Below are positions 1 to 7,691 of a stretch of DNA of 64,000 bases, one piece after another. The position numbers and the translations under genes were made by a program. Every line of letters starts with the position of its first letter. The first letter of the stretch is position 1. The stretch is from NCBI GenBank assembly GCA_036557525.1, contig DATBHH010000080.1:27084-91083 (forward strand), in the 5' to 3' direction. The stretch is from VRUE01 sp036557525. GTDB lineage: Bacteria; Actinomycetota; Thermoleophilia; Solirubrobacterales; 70-9. Under the pieces are notes generated by a model. The model was given only the letters and a program-made list of their open reading frames with translations, had not been told where the DNA came from and made no database searches.

Positions 1-28
1 CGCCGCTCGCCCGCGCTAGCTTGCAGAG

Positions 29-1273
29 ATGACGGGAGGGCCCGACCCGCTTGGCGGAGGACCGAATCACCGGCGCCGCCCCTGGATCGTGCTCGCCCTG
101 CTGATCCTGCTCTTCCTCGCTGGGGCGGCGATCGTCCGCGCCGAGACCAAGGCGACGCCTCGAGTCGTCTTGCATCGCACCATCCCCGCGCTGCTGCACC
201 TTCCCGGCAAGCCCTTCCACCCTGCCTGGCCGCGTGAAGGGCAGGCTGCGGTCGGGATCGAGGGACTCGCCAGCTTCGGGACCCACGGGCAGCAGGTCCC
301 GGTTCCGATCGCGAGCGTCGCCAAGGTGATGACCGCCTACCTGACCCTCAGGAAGCACCCGCTGGTACCGGGCCGGGAAGGGTTTCGGATCCGGATCAGC
401 CAGGCCGACGTCGATGACCTGCACGAACGGATCGCGCGCGATGAGTCGGTTGCGGAGGTGCGCGCCGGCGAGAGCCTCAGTGAGCGCGAGGCGCTCGAGG
501 AGCTGCTGCTTCCCTCGGCCAACAACGTCGCCGCCCTGCTCGCCGTTCGCGATGCAGGCAGCATCGGGTCCTTCGTCGCCCAGATGAACAGCGCCGCGGC
601 CAAACTCGGTATGCGCCACACCCAGTACACCGATCCCAGCGGCTTCAAGGCCAGCACCGTCTCGACCGCGAGCGACCAGATGAAGCTCGCGCGCGAGGCC
701 ATGTCAGACCCGACATTTGCCCGGATCGTCGCGATGCGATCGGCAGAGCTGCCGGTCGCGGGCCGGGTCGTCAACTCGAACGAGTTGGTGGGCCACCACG
801 GCTATCTGGGGATCAAGACCGGCTCCGACGAAGCGGCAGGAGGCTGCCTGCTCTTTGCCCGGCGAATCCAGGCGGGGAGCCGCACGCTGATGGTCCTCGG
901 TGCGGTCTTCGGCCAGCACCACGGCGAATTGCTCGAGGGGGCCCTTGCCAGCGCAAATCGGCTCGCGAGCTCCCTTGCCGCCGAGTTCCGTGTCAGGACC
1001 GCGATCCCGGCCGGGGCCAAGGTCCTTGTCGCCCGCAGCCCGGACCTTCACACGGTGGACGGGATCACGGCAGCGCCGGTGCGCCAGCTGGGTTGGTCCG
1101 GCATGCCGGTCCGGGTGAGGTTGAGGATGGCGGCGCCCGGCAGCTCGGTCGCCGACCGCCAACGGCTCGCCACTCTGACGGCCCACGGGACCAGCGTCAC
1201 CAGGGTTCCCGTCATCGCCGGCGAAGCGTTGCCCGCTCCATCGGTCGAGTGGCGGCTGATGCACCTTCCGTGA
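29..1273 (+). CDS. D-alanyl-D-alanine carboxypeptidase (peptidase S11)
   Basis: This is a penicillin-binding serine carboxypeptidase that trims the terminal D-Ala of peptidoglycan stem peptides outside the membrane. All three motifs of the family are visible: SVAK (S96, K99; nucleophile and base), SAN (163-165) and KTG (263-265). Residues 18-38 form a hydrophobic signal or anchor segment after a basic RRR stretch. The length (414 aa) fits a class C low-molecular-weight PBP with a C-terminal beta-rich region from about residue 320. The ATG at 29 is the first start in the frame. The next gene follows after a few bases on the same strand. The function is confident; the individual physiological role (maturation versus sporulation-type) cannot be read. 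Confidence 0.93.
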   Translation: MTGGPDPLGGGPNHRRRPWIVLALLILLFLAGAAIVRAETKATPRVVLHRTIPALLHLPGKPFHPAWPREGQAAVGIEGLASFGTHGQQVPVPIASVAKVMTAYLTLRKHPLVPGREGFRIRISQADVDDLHERIARDESVAEVRAGESLSEREALEELLLPSANNVAALLAVRDAGSIGSFVAQMNSAAAKLGMRHTQYTDPSGFKASTVSTASDQMKLAREAMSDPTFARIVAMRSAELPVAGRVVNSNELVGHHGYLGIKTGSDEAAGGCLLFARRIQAGSRTLMVLGAVFGQHHGELLEGALASANRLASSLAAEFRVRTAIPAGAKVLVARSPDLHTVDGITAAPVRQLGWSGMPVRVRLRMAAPGSSVADRQRLATLTAHGTSVTRVPVIAGEALPAPSVEWRLMHLP

Positions 1274-1279
1274 GCAAGT

Positions 1280-3286
1280 GTGGCGATGGCAAGAGGATCA
1301 GCGTTCGCCGTCACCCATTCTGAAGGTTGGCCGCCGCTGAGCGCGGTGGTTGACGAGGAGGCGGCTAAGCTTGATGCCCTGAGGTCGAGACGTTCAACCG
1401 ATCGGTGGCGCAGACGTGTACGCGGCGCAAATCGGGCAGCCCTGGCGCTCGCGTTGGGGCTCTCGCTCACCGGCAGCCCGTCGGCTGATGCCCGAGGCAT
1501 CCTCTTCGCCTCGAACTCGGGCTCGCTTGGTGGGATCGAAAGCATCACCCCGTTCACGGTGAATGGGGATGGCAGCCTCGTCCCCCAGAAAGTCGTTTCG
1601 GTCGGAGACCGCCCCGAAGGCATGGCGATCACCCCCGATGGCCGCTTCCTATACGTGGCGACAAGTGTCTCGCCGGGCGTTCGCGGCTACGCGATCGGCC
1701 AGGGCGGTGCCCTCACCGAGGTATCCGGGTCGCCGTTCAAAAGCGAAGGGATCGACACCTCCGGCGTCGCCGTTGCGCCCTCCGGCGACAGGCTCTTCGT
1801 CACGAATCGCGGCACCGGGCTCAACAACGCGGCGGATCCGGGTTCAGTAGCGGTCTACGACATCGACCCCGCCAGTGGCTCGCTGACCCCCGTGGGCGGT
1901 TCTCCGTTCGGGGTCACGGGACTCGAGGATCCGGACGGCATCGCGGTTGCACCCGACGGAAGCCACGTGTTTGTCACCGGAGACGCCGCGGGCCCGACCT
2001 TCGACCCGCGGGTGGCGGTTTTCGAAATCGCTCCCGGCACCGGCTTCATCAGCCAGGTCGGGGGGTCCCCATTCGCGAGCGGGTCCAAACAGGCGGTCCC
2101 GATAGTCGTATCTCCGAATGGAAAGCGAGTCTTCGTCGGCAACGTGAATCTGGTTTCGGGAAACACCATCTCGGTGCTGGATGTGAACCAGGAAACCGGT
2201 GCCCTCAGCCCGGTCCTCGGGTCGCCCTTCGCAACCGCAGGGACGGCGCCCGTAGGGCTCGCCATGACCCCGGACGGCTCGCGGTTGCTCTCGGGTGAGC
2301 GGGCGGCCGGGTTCGCCAGGGGAGTATCGGTATACGACCTCTTCGCCAGCGGGGTAATTACCCCGATTTTCGGCTCCCCATTCAGCACGGACGAAAGAGA
2401 AGTGAGGGGAGCGGCCGTATCCGCGGACGGCCGCAGGGTCTACGCAATGACGAGCGCCGAACCCGGTGTCGTGATGGGATTCTCGATCGAAGGAGGGGGC
2501 GAGCTTTCGCCCCTCGCCGGCTCTCCCTATCCGACCGGTGACCAATTCTCCGGAAGTTTCCCGATCGCGATCGTCCCCACCCAGACTCCTCGACCCGCCT
2601 TCGGGCCGTCGACCACGGAGCTGGGTGACCCGACGGCGTTCGATGCGTCTGCGACGACGGTCGACGGAGGGGAGGCGACCAGCTTCGACTGGGACTTCGG
2701 TGACGGCACAAAGCTGGCGGACGGCGGTCCGAGACCAACCCACACCTACGCCGCGCTCGGCACGTACCGGGTCACCCTGACGGTGAGGAACGATTGCGCG
2801 AGCGACGCCGTCTTCACAGGCAACACCGTCTTCACCGGGCAGACCGCCCTCTGCAACGGGCCTCCGACGGCAACATCGGCCAGGACGCTCGCGGTCGTCG
2901 ATTCGAAGGCGCCGGTCATCAGCGGGCTGGCCATCGCCGGGCGCTTTGCACCGGGCTCCAAGCCGACCGCGAAGTCGGCCGTGGCATCGGCAGCGAAGCG
3001 AATACGGCGAGGGGCGAAGATCCGCTACTCGCTGTCCGAGACGGCGCAGACGACGATCGTGTTCGAGCGGAAGTCCAAGACCGGGAGGAGGAAGCGCTTC
3101 AAGAAGGTTGGCACCCTGACCCGCCGGGGCAAGGAGGGGCGGAACGTCGTGCCGTTCTCAGGACGGATCGGACGCCGCCCGCTGGCGCCTGGCCGCTATC
3201 GCCTGGTGGTGACGGCGACCGACGGGTCCGGGAACACCTCGAAGCAGAAGCGAAAGGGCTTTTCGATCGTACCGGCGCCGCGTTGA
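1280..3286 (+). CDS. Exported beta-propeller protein with PKD domain
   Basis: This is a secreted lactonase-like (YVTN/NHL type) protein. Residues about 72-430 hold six or seven repeats ending in 'GSPF' or 'GSPY' with 'P(D/N)G..(V/L)(Y/F)V' strands, typical of a seven-bladed propeller. A PKD domain follows (about 436-525, with WDFGDG and a TYRVTLTV strand). The last 120 residues are a basic Ig-like domain (SGLAI...PGRYRLVVTATD) also seen in the exported protein ending at 46050. The signal peptide core is at residues 50-66, so the GTG at 1280 gives a long n-region. GTG 1346 is a later option, but neither has a clear ribosome site. The ligand is unknown. Confidence 0.8.
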   Translation: MAMARGSAFAVTHSEGWPPLSAVVDEEAAKLDALRSRRSTDRWRRRVRGANRAALALALGLSLTGSPSADARGILFASNSGSLGGIESITPFTVNGDGSLVPQKVVSVGDRPEGMAITPDGRFLYVATSVSPGVRGYAIGQGGALTEVSGSPFKSEGIDTSGVAVAPSGDRLFVTNRGTGLNNAADPGSVAVYDIDPASGSLTPVGGSPFGVTGLEDPDGIAVAPDGSHVFVTGDAAGPTFDPRVAVFEIAPGTGFISQVGGSPFASGSKQAVPIVVSPNGKRVFVGNVNLVSGNTISVLDVNQETGALSPVLGSPFATAGTAPVGLAMTPDGSRLLSGERAAGFARGVSVYDLFASGVITPIFGSPFSTDEREVRGAAVSADGRRVYAMTSAEPGVVMGFSIEGGGELSPLAGSPYPTGDQFSGSFPIAIVPTQTPRPAFGPSTTELGDPTAFDASATTVDGGEATSFDWDFGDGTKLADGGPRPTHTYAALGTYRVTLTVRNDCASDAVFTGNTVFTGQTALCNGPPTATSARTLAVVDSKAPVISGLAIAGRFAPGSKPTAKSAVASAAKRIRRGAKIRYSLSETAQTTIVFERKSKTGRRKRFKKVGTLTRRGKEGRNVVPFSGRIGRRPLAPGRYRLVVTATDGSGNTSKQKRKGFSIVPAPR

Positions 3287-3389
3287 CGCGAACGTAGGCG
3301 GCATTGGGCTGGCCTCCTTCGCGCGCTTCGGTGGATGCGAAAGTCGCCGGTCAGCAGGGCTATTTCGCCGGAATTGGCTCTGAATTCGG

Positions 3390-4082
3390 CTACGACAGAG
3401 GCCCGACCCAGTGCATCGAGAAGTGCGGCCCCCGGGAGCCATCGGTGCCTTCGACGGCGAGAGAGCCGCCGCTGGTCTGCTCGACCTCGGCGACCACGTA
3501 TTCGCCGGCGCGGAGTGCGACCAAGCCCGAGACCGAGAGGCTCGTGGGAGCGGGGCTGGGCACGGCGTTCGAGAGCTGAACCGCCGGCGGGCTGTTGTCG
3601 TTTTCCTTCACCTCGACCTTGAGCTGCCGGAAGCCGTTGGAGTTGGCCGCGAAGCTGACGTTCGCCGAGACCTGGTAGATGCCGTCGACGGGCGCCGTCA
3701 GCCGCGGCCCGCTTCCGGTGTGCATCTCGGCGGTGTCGAATTCCTCGGCGTCGAAATCGAGTGGCACGACGGTGTTGGTGTTGAACGATTGAGGTTCGTC
3801 ATTGGTCACGCTGGCCGCGATCGTCCTCGTCGGTCCGGGGGGGCCGGGGGGACCCACGGGGCCGGGGTTGCCGGCGGGCAGGCTGCCGGCCTTGAAGTCG
3901 CGCGCTTCCAGGGATCCGTTCTTGACCTTCGGCGAGGTCACCGAGTTCTTCCTCAACTGCTTGGCGCCGACGCTGTTCCTCGGCAGATGGGTGGCCGCAT
4001 AGGAGGCGCCGCCGAGGGCGACAAAGAGCGCGACCCCCGCGAGCACGTTGGCAAAGCTCAAGCGAGTTCGAAGCCACCGCAC
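3390..4082 (-). CDS. Exported protein with collagen-like stalk and C1q/TNF-like C-terminal domain
   Basis: The protein has an N-terminal signal or anchor (FANVLAGVALFVALGG...YAA), a short 'LPRNSVGAKQLRKNSVTSPKVKNGS' type repeat region (broken here: LPRNSVGAKQ, then LRKNSVTSPK), a brief Gly-Pro-rich collagen-like stretch near residues 73-85 (GPVGPPGPPGP) and a beta-rich C-terminal domain (DGIYQVSANVSF, LKVEVKEND, GEYVVAEVEQ) resembling C1q/TNF or BclA heads. This suggests a cell-surface trimeric stalk-and-head protein. The same N-terminal architecture recurs in the minus-strand gene starting at 18981. It lies convergent to the propeller gene ending at 3286. The domain calls are by pattern only. 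Confidence 0.72.
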   Translation of the reverse strand: MRWLRTRLSFANVLAGVALFVALGGASYAATHLPRNSVGAKQLRKNSVTSPKVKNGSLEARDFKAGSLPAGNPGPVGPPGPPGPTRTIAASVTNDEPQSFNTNTVVPLDFDAEEFDTAEMHTGSGPRLTAPVDGIYQVSANVSFAANSNGFRQLKVEVKENDNSPPAVQLSNAVPSPAPTSLSVSGLVALRAGEYVVAEVEQTSGGSLAVEGTDGSRGPHFSMHWVGPLS

Positions 4083-4123
4083 GAGCCGATCTTAAGGCGT
4101 GCCCGACGCGATCGCCAATCGAA

Positions 4124-4141
4124 GGTTCGAATCCTGTCGAG
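4124..4141 (+). repeat. tRNA T-arm-like sequence, copy A
   Basis: GGTTCGAATCCTGT followed by CGAG has the look of a tRNA T-loop and 3' stem, but the preceding 50 bases do not fold into a tRNA and the T-stem is mismatched. The same 14-mer occurs in the same orientation at 12804-12817. It is not a working tRNA gene. Confidence 0.5.
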
Positions 4142-4228
4142 ACCCGGGCCGGATTTCAGTCGCTACGCTGAGGGCCGGGTCGCGGTTGTGCGGGAATTTC
4201 GGCTCAAATCCAAGGAGCGGAGTGCAGC

Positions 4229-4660
4229 ATGAGCATCGACGAGGACCAGATGGTCCTGGCCCACTTCATCGTCGCCGAGGACATCGAGCGGTCCCGCCGC
4301 TTCTACACCGAGGTCCTCGGAGGCAGGACGGTGATCGGGGGCGAGGCGGGCGACCAGGTGACCTACGTTGCCCTTGCCAACAGCTGGATCATCATCAACG
4401 TCGGGGGCGGCCCGACCGACGACAAGCCCACGGTTACCCTCGAGACGCCGCCCGACCCCGACCGGGTGTCGAGCTTCCTCAACATCCGGGTCGCCGACAT
4501 CCAATCCGTCTACGAGGAGTGGAAAGGGCGTGGTGCCGAGTTCCTGACGCCGCCCAAGCAGCATGAGACGGAGCTCCGTTGCTACGTCCGGGACCCCGAC
4601 GGCTACATCATCGAGGTCGGCCAGACGACGCTGGCGCGGGGTTGGCGCCCCCCGTCTTGA
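4229..4660 (+). CDS. VOC (glyoxalase/bleomycin resistance) family protein
   Basis: This 143-residue protein has the vicinal-oxygen-chelate fold: an early 'HFIVAEDIERSRRFYTEVLGG' region (split here as HFIVAEDIERS and RRFYTEVLGG), a central 'SFLNIRVAD' second-repeat strand, and 'LRCYVRDPDGYIIEVGQT' (YVRDPDGYIIEV being the diagnostic end). Such enzymes bind a divalent metal and act as lyases, isomerases, dioxygenases or drug-binding proteins; the substrate is not readable. The ATG is preceded by AAGGAG at about 4211-4216. It stands alone between divergent and co-directional units. Confidence 0.88.
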   Translation: MSIDEDQMVLAHFIVAEDIERSRRFYTEVLGGRTVIGGEAGDQVTYVALANSWIIINVGGGPTDDKPTVTLETPPDPDRVSSFLNIRVADIQSVYEEWKGRGAEFLTPPKQHETELRCYVRDPDGYIIEVGQTTLARGWRPPS

Positions 4661-4747
4661 GCTCACTCTGCCAACCAAACTGCCCCGCCGGCACGGCTCA
4701 GGGCACGCCTTGACAGGCCCGTGGTCGGCTGAAAGGGTCAGCCTGTC

Positions 4748-5923
4748 GTGGGACTGCCACCGAGTGAGGAGCGCACCCACCGACGGACCCGGGCAATGCA
4801 CCTGGCCGTTCTCGTCGCGGTGCTTGGCGCGATGGTTCTGCCGGCGAGCGCGGGTGCGTTCATCTATTGGGCGAACACAGGAACGACGATCGGTCGGGCG
4901 AACACCGATGGCAGCGGGGCGAATCCGAATTTCCTCGCCTCCGGCCAAGCCTGTGGCGTCGCGGTCGATCGGGCCCACATCTATTGGACCGGCAATGCGA
5001 ACGGCATGATCGGTGCCGGCACGATCGGTCGTGCCAATCTCGACGGCAGCGCCCCCGAACCGAACTTCATAACCGGCGCCAGCAATCCGTGCGGCCTCGC
5101 CGTCGACGGAGCCCATATCTACTGGTCCAACGACGTCGCGACCGGCACGATCGGTCGCGCCAACCTCGACGGCACCGGCGTCGACCAGAGCTTCGTTCCC
5201 ACCGAAGGCTATGCCTGCGGCGTGGCTGTCGATGGCTCCCATCTGTACTGGGCAAACCGCGATTTCGGCACGATTGGACGGGCCAATCTCGACGGTAGCG
5301 CGGTCTCCGTAAGCCAGAGCTTCATAGCCGGAGGCAGCGACGACGTCTGCGGCGTCGCCGTAGATGCCGCCCATGTCTACTGGGCCAACTTCAAATCCGG
5401 CACGATCGGCCGCGCCGATCTCGACCGCAATCCCGGGAGCGTGAACCAGAGCTTCGTTACGACCAAAGGCTACGCCTGCGGCGTGGCGGTCGACAGCTCC
5501 TCCATCTACTGGGCCAACCCGCTCGGAAACACGATCGGGAGGGCGAATCTCGATGCCACCGGCGTCAACGAAAGCCTCACCTCCGCCAACATCCCCTGCT
5601 GGGTCGCGGCGGACCTTCCGCCGCTTCCGGCACCCGGTCCGCCGGACACGGCCATCATCCGCTCGAAGGTCAAGCGCAGGGCCCGCAAGGCCAGGTTCAC
5701 CTTCAGTGGCTCGGGGGGCAGTGGCGCCCTCAGCTTCCAGTGCAAGCTGGACAAAGGGCCCTTCCGTACCTGCACCTCGCCAAAGAGGTACAAACATCTT
5801 CGGCCGGGGAAACACATCTTCGAGGTGCGGGCGGTTGACTCGACCGGGCAGATCGACCCGAGCCCCGCCAGCCATAAATTCGGGATCTCCCATAAGAGGA
5901 AGAGACACAAGATCCACAGGTAG
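4748..5923 (+). CDS. Exported YWTD-like beta-propeller repeat protein
   Basis: This secreted protein has six or so repeats of the form '(I/L)YWAN...GTIGRANLDG', residues about 38-295, the DUF5050 / LDL-receptor YWTD propeller pattern. A C-terminal Ig-like domain follows (about 300-385: PDTAIIRSKVKRRARKARFTF..., RPGKHIFEVRAVDSTGQ), common in exported proteins of this group. The signal peptide is AVLVAVLGAMVLPASAGA. The start could be GTG 4748 (AAAGGG about 11 bases upstream) or ATG 4796 (no Shine-Dalgarno). Binding target and role are unknown. Conserved Cys pairs in each blade ('C GVAVD') suggest disulfides outside the cell. Confidence 0.82.
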   Translation: MGLPPSEERTHRRTRAMHLAVLVAVLGAMVLPASAGAFIYWANTGTTIGRANTDGSGANPNFLASGQACGVAVDRAHIYWTGNANGMIGAGTIGRANLDGSAPEPNFITGASNPCGLAVDGAHIYWSNDVATGTIGRANLDGTGVDQSFVPTEGYACGVAVDGSHLYWANRDFGTIGRANLDGSAVSVSQSFIAGGSDDVCGVAVDAAHVYWANFKSGTIGRADLDRNPGSVNQSFVTTKGYACGVAVDSSSIYWANPLGNTIGRANLDATGVNESLTSANIPCWVAADLPPLPAPGPPDTAIIRSKVKRRARKARFTFSGSGGSGALSFQCKLDKGPFRTCTSPKRYKHLRPGKHIFEVRAVDSTGQIDPSPASHKFGISHKRKRHKIHR

Positions 5924-5978
5924 ACGGAAGGGGCGACAAAAGCCTTCAGCCGGCTTGCCCGGGCTGGGCTCAAATGCG

Positions 5979-6016
5979 ACCAGTGGTTGGACTATTGGTA
6001 GAACCATTGGTACCAT
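5979..6016 (+). promoter_or_regulatory. Promoter and TGGT/ACCA operator of the TetR gene
   Basis: A -35-like TTGGAC (5987-5992) and a -10-like TACCAT (6011-6016) are 18 bp apart, and the GTG start follows the -10 by 6 bp, so the transcript is probably leaderless. Over the same bases lie three palindromes with TGGT/ACCA arms: ACCAGTGGT (5979-5987), TGGTAGAACCA (5996-6006) and TGGTACCA (6008-6015). Repeated half-sites on the promoter of a TetR gene suggest autorepression. The binding itself is inferred. Confidence 0.6.
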
Positions 6017-6022
6017 CACCTG

Positions 6023-6712
6023 GTGTCCGCGAGTCGAGTAAGGAGAAGCGCGACGCGACGCGAGCGCCGCAGCCAGCGCGAGCAAGCGATCGTCACGGCG
6101 GCACGCACGCTCCTGGACGAGCGCGGCTGGAGCGACGCGCCCGTCCAGAAGATCGCCCATGCCGCCGGCATGCACAAACCGGACGTCTATCGCACCTTCG
6201 ACTCCAAGGAGGAGATCTTCGTCTTGACGCTCGCCGATTACCTCGCCGAGCTCGAGGGCCGCAGCGCCGCGGCGCGTGAACCCAAAGACCCGGCCGCCGC
6301 GCTTCGGCAAGCCTGTCTCCGCTACGTCGAGTTCTGCCTCGAGTACCCCGCCTTCATGGACTGTGCGTTGTCGCTCATGCATCGGCCCGCCGACGGATTG
6401 CGCGAGCAGGTCTCCGACGCGGTCTGGGTTCGCCTCGGCAAGGCGATGGCCGCCTGCGTGGGCCGGCTGGAGCGGATTCTCGCCGCCGGCGCCGAGCGCG
6501 GGGTGTTCGCGATCGAGGACCCCACCTTCACGGCCAACCTGCTGTGTACGCAGATGCTCGGTTCGATGCAGCTGGCGCGCATCGGCGCCGGCGTGCGCGA
6601 GGTGGCGCCCGGAGTCGCCGCCACCTTCGAAGTCAAGCCCGAGCGCGTCCGCGATGCCTGTGTCGGGGATGTGCTGACCGCGGCGCGAAACCCCGAGGGG
6701 GCTTCGGCGTGA
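6023..6712 (+). CDS. TetR/AcrR family transcriptional regulator
   Basis: The N-terminal domain is a TetR helix-turn-helix: 'AIVTAARTLLDERGW', then 'PVQKIAHAAGMHKPDVYRTF' carrying the recognition helix at about residues 40-58, followed by 'DSKEEIFVLTL'. The remaining 165 residues form the all-helical ligand domain. The GTG start sits 6 bp after a -10-like box and beside TGGT palindromes, consistent with autorepression. The stop overlaps the start of the downstream alpha/beta hydrolase, so the two are co-transcribed and the hydrolase or its substrate is the likely regulatory target. The inducer is unknown. Confidence 0.92.
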   Translation: MSASRVRRSATRRERRSQREQAIVTAARTLLDERGWSDAPVQKIAHAAGMHKPDVYRTFDSKEEIFVLTLADYLAELEGRSAAAREPKDPAAALRQACLRYVEFCLEYPAFMDCALSLMHRPADGLREQVSDAVWVRLGKAMAACVGRLERILAAGAERGVFAIEDPTFTANLLCTQMLGSMQLARIGAGVREVAPGVAATFEVKPERVRDACVGDVLTAARNPEGASA

Positions 6713-7614
6713 GCGCGATGGAGGTCAAGACCGAAACGCTCCACGGCCGCTCGGTGAGCTACGCCGAGGCGGGCGAGGGCCCGGCCCTGCTGCTGATCCA
6801 CGGCATGGGGGGGAACTTCGAAAACTGGCAGGAGGTGATCGAGCCGCTGGCGAGTAATCACACCGTGATCGCCCCTGACCTGCCCGGGCACGGCGACTCG
6901 GCGCCGGGCGGCGGTGACTACTCCATCGGGGCGCTGGCCGCCGGCCTGCGTGATCTGCTCCTCGCGCTCGGCCATCAGCGCGTCACGCTCGTCGGGCACT
7001 CGCTCGGCGGCGGGATCGCGATGCAGTTCGCCTACCAGTTCCCGGAGATGGTCGAGCGCCTGGTGCTGGTCTCAAGCGGCGGCCTCGGCCGCGAGGTGAG
7101 CCCGATCCTGCGCGCCGCGGCGCTCCCCGGCGCCGAGCTCTTCATCTCGGCGACCGCCGGGGTCGGAGGGCGGGTCGGATCCGCGCTCGCGGGCGGCCTC
7201 GGGGCGATCGGCCTGCGACCGAACGCCGACATCGCCGAGGTTGCGCGCGGCTATGCCTCCTTGGCCGACCCCAAGCGCCGCGCCGCATTCCTGGCCACGG
7301 TGCACTCGGTAATCGGCACCGGTGGCCAACGGGTCAACGCCAGCGATCGCCTCTATCTGGCCGAGGCCGTTCCGGTGCTGATCGTCTGGGGCGCCCGTGA
7401 TCCGATCATCCCGGCTCACCACGGCGAGCACGCCCACCGCAACATCCCGGGCAGCCGGCTCGAGGTCTTCGAGGGAGTGGGTCACCTGCCCCAGCTCGAG
7501 GCGCCGTCGCGTTTCGTCGTCGTGCTCGAGCGGTTCCTGGCCGAGACCGAGCCGGCGCGGTTCGACCCCGAGGACTGGCGGGCCCGGTTTCAGGCCGCTA
7601 GGGCCGCCTCTTAG
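6709..7614 (+). CDS. Alpha/beta hydrolase
   Basis: This is a cytosolic alpha/beta-fold hydrolase of 301 residues. The oxyanion motif HGMGG is at 31-35, the nucleophile elbow GHSLGG has Ser98, an acid lies in 'WGARDPIIP' (about 236) and the base His in 'GVGHLPQLE' (about 268). I chose GTG 6709 because GAGGGGG lies about 8 bases upstream and the start overlaps the TetR stop in a GTGA arrangement; ATG 6718 is an alternative. The family includes esterases, dienelactone-type and ring-cleavage-product hydrolases. Coupling to a TetR repressor suggests a response to a xenobiotic or fatty ester, which is inference. Confidence 0.9.
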   Translation: MSAMEVKTETLHGRSVSYAEAGEGPALLLIHGMGGNFENWQEVIEPLASNHTVIAPDLPGHGDSAPGGGDYSIGALAAGLRDLLLALGHQRVTLVGHSLGGGIAMQFAYQFPEMVERLVLVSSGGLGREVSPILRAAALPGAELFISATAGVGGRVGSALAGGLGAIGLRPNADIAEVARGYASLADPKRRAAFLATVHSVIGTGGQRVNASDRLYLAEAVPVLIVWGARDPIIPAHHGEHAHRNIPGSRLEVFEGVGHLPQLEAPSRFVVVLERFLAETEPARFDPEDWRARFQAARAAS

Positions 7615-7656
7615 GCCGAGGGTGGCGGGGGAACACCGCATCGGGTTCGACCGAGG

Positions 7657-7686
7657 TTGTCCACGCGGCTTCGGCGCGCCTAGGAT
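7657..7686 (+). promoter_or_regulatory. Promoter for a leaderless mRNA of the 1112-residue protein
   Basis: TTGTCC (7657-7662) and TAGGAT (7681-7686) are 18 bp apart. The GTG start at 7692 is 5 bp after the -10, so transcription would begin at about the start codon. Confidence 0.5.
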
Positions 7687-7691
7687 GGGGT

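Noticed and set aside
4124..4141. A functional tRNA gene
   Set aside because: Only a T-arm-like stretch is present; acceptor, D and anticodon arms cannot be formed.
4710..4738. Promoter with TTGACA before the 4748 gene
   Set aside because: TTGACA (4710-4715) has no acceptable -10 at 16-19 bp; the expected region reads AAAGGG.
4861..5580. CRISPR-like or DNA tandem repeats
   Set aside because: The periodic similarity comes from the protein repeats of a beta-propeller. Spacing is irregular and the repeats are coding.
4163..6382. 739-codon open frame on the minus strand
   Set aside because: It is antisense to the VOC, propeller and TetR genes. Its repeats mirror the YWAN repeats of the plus-strand gene, and the composition is that of a high-GC shadow frame.
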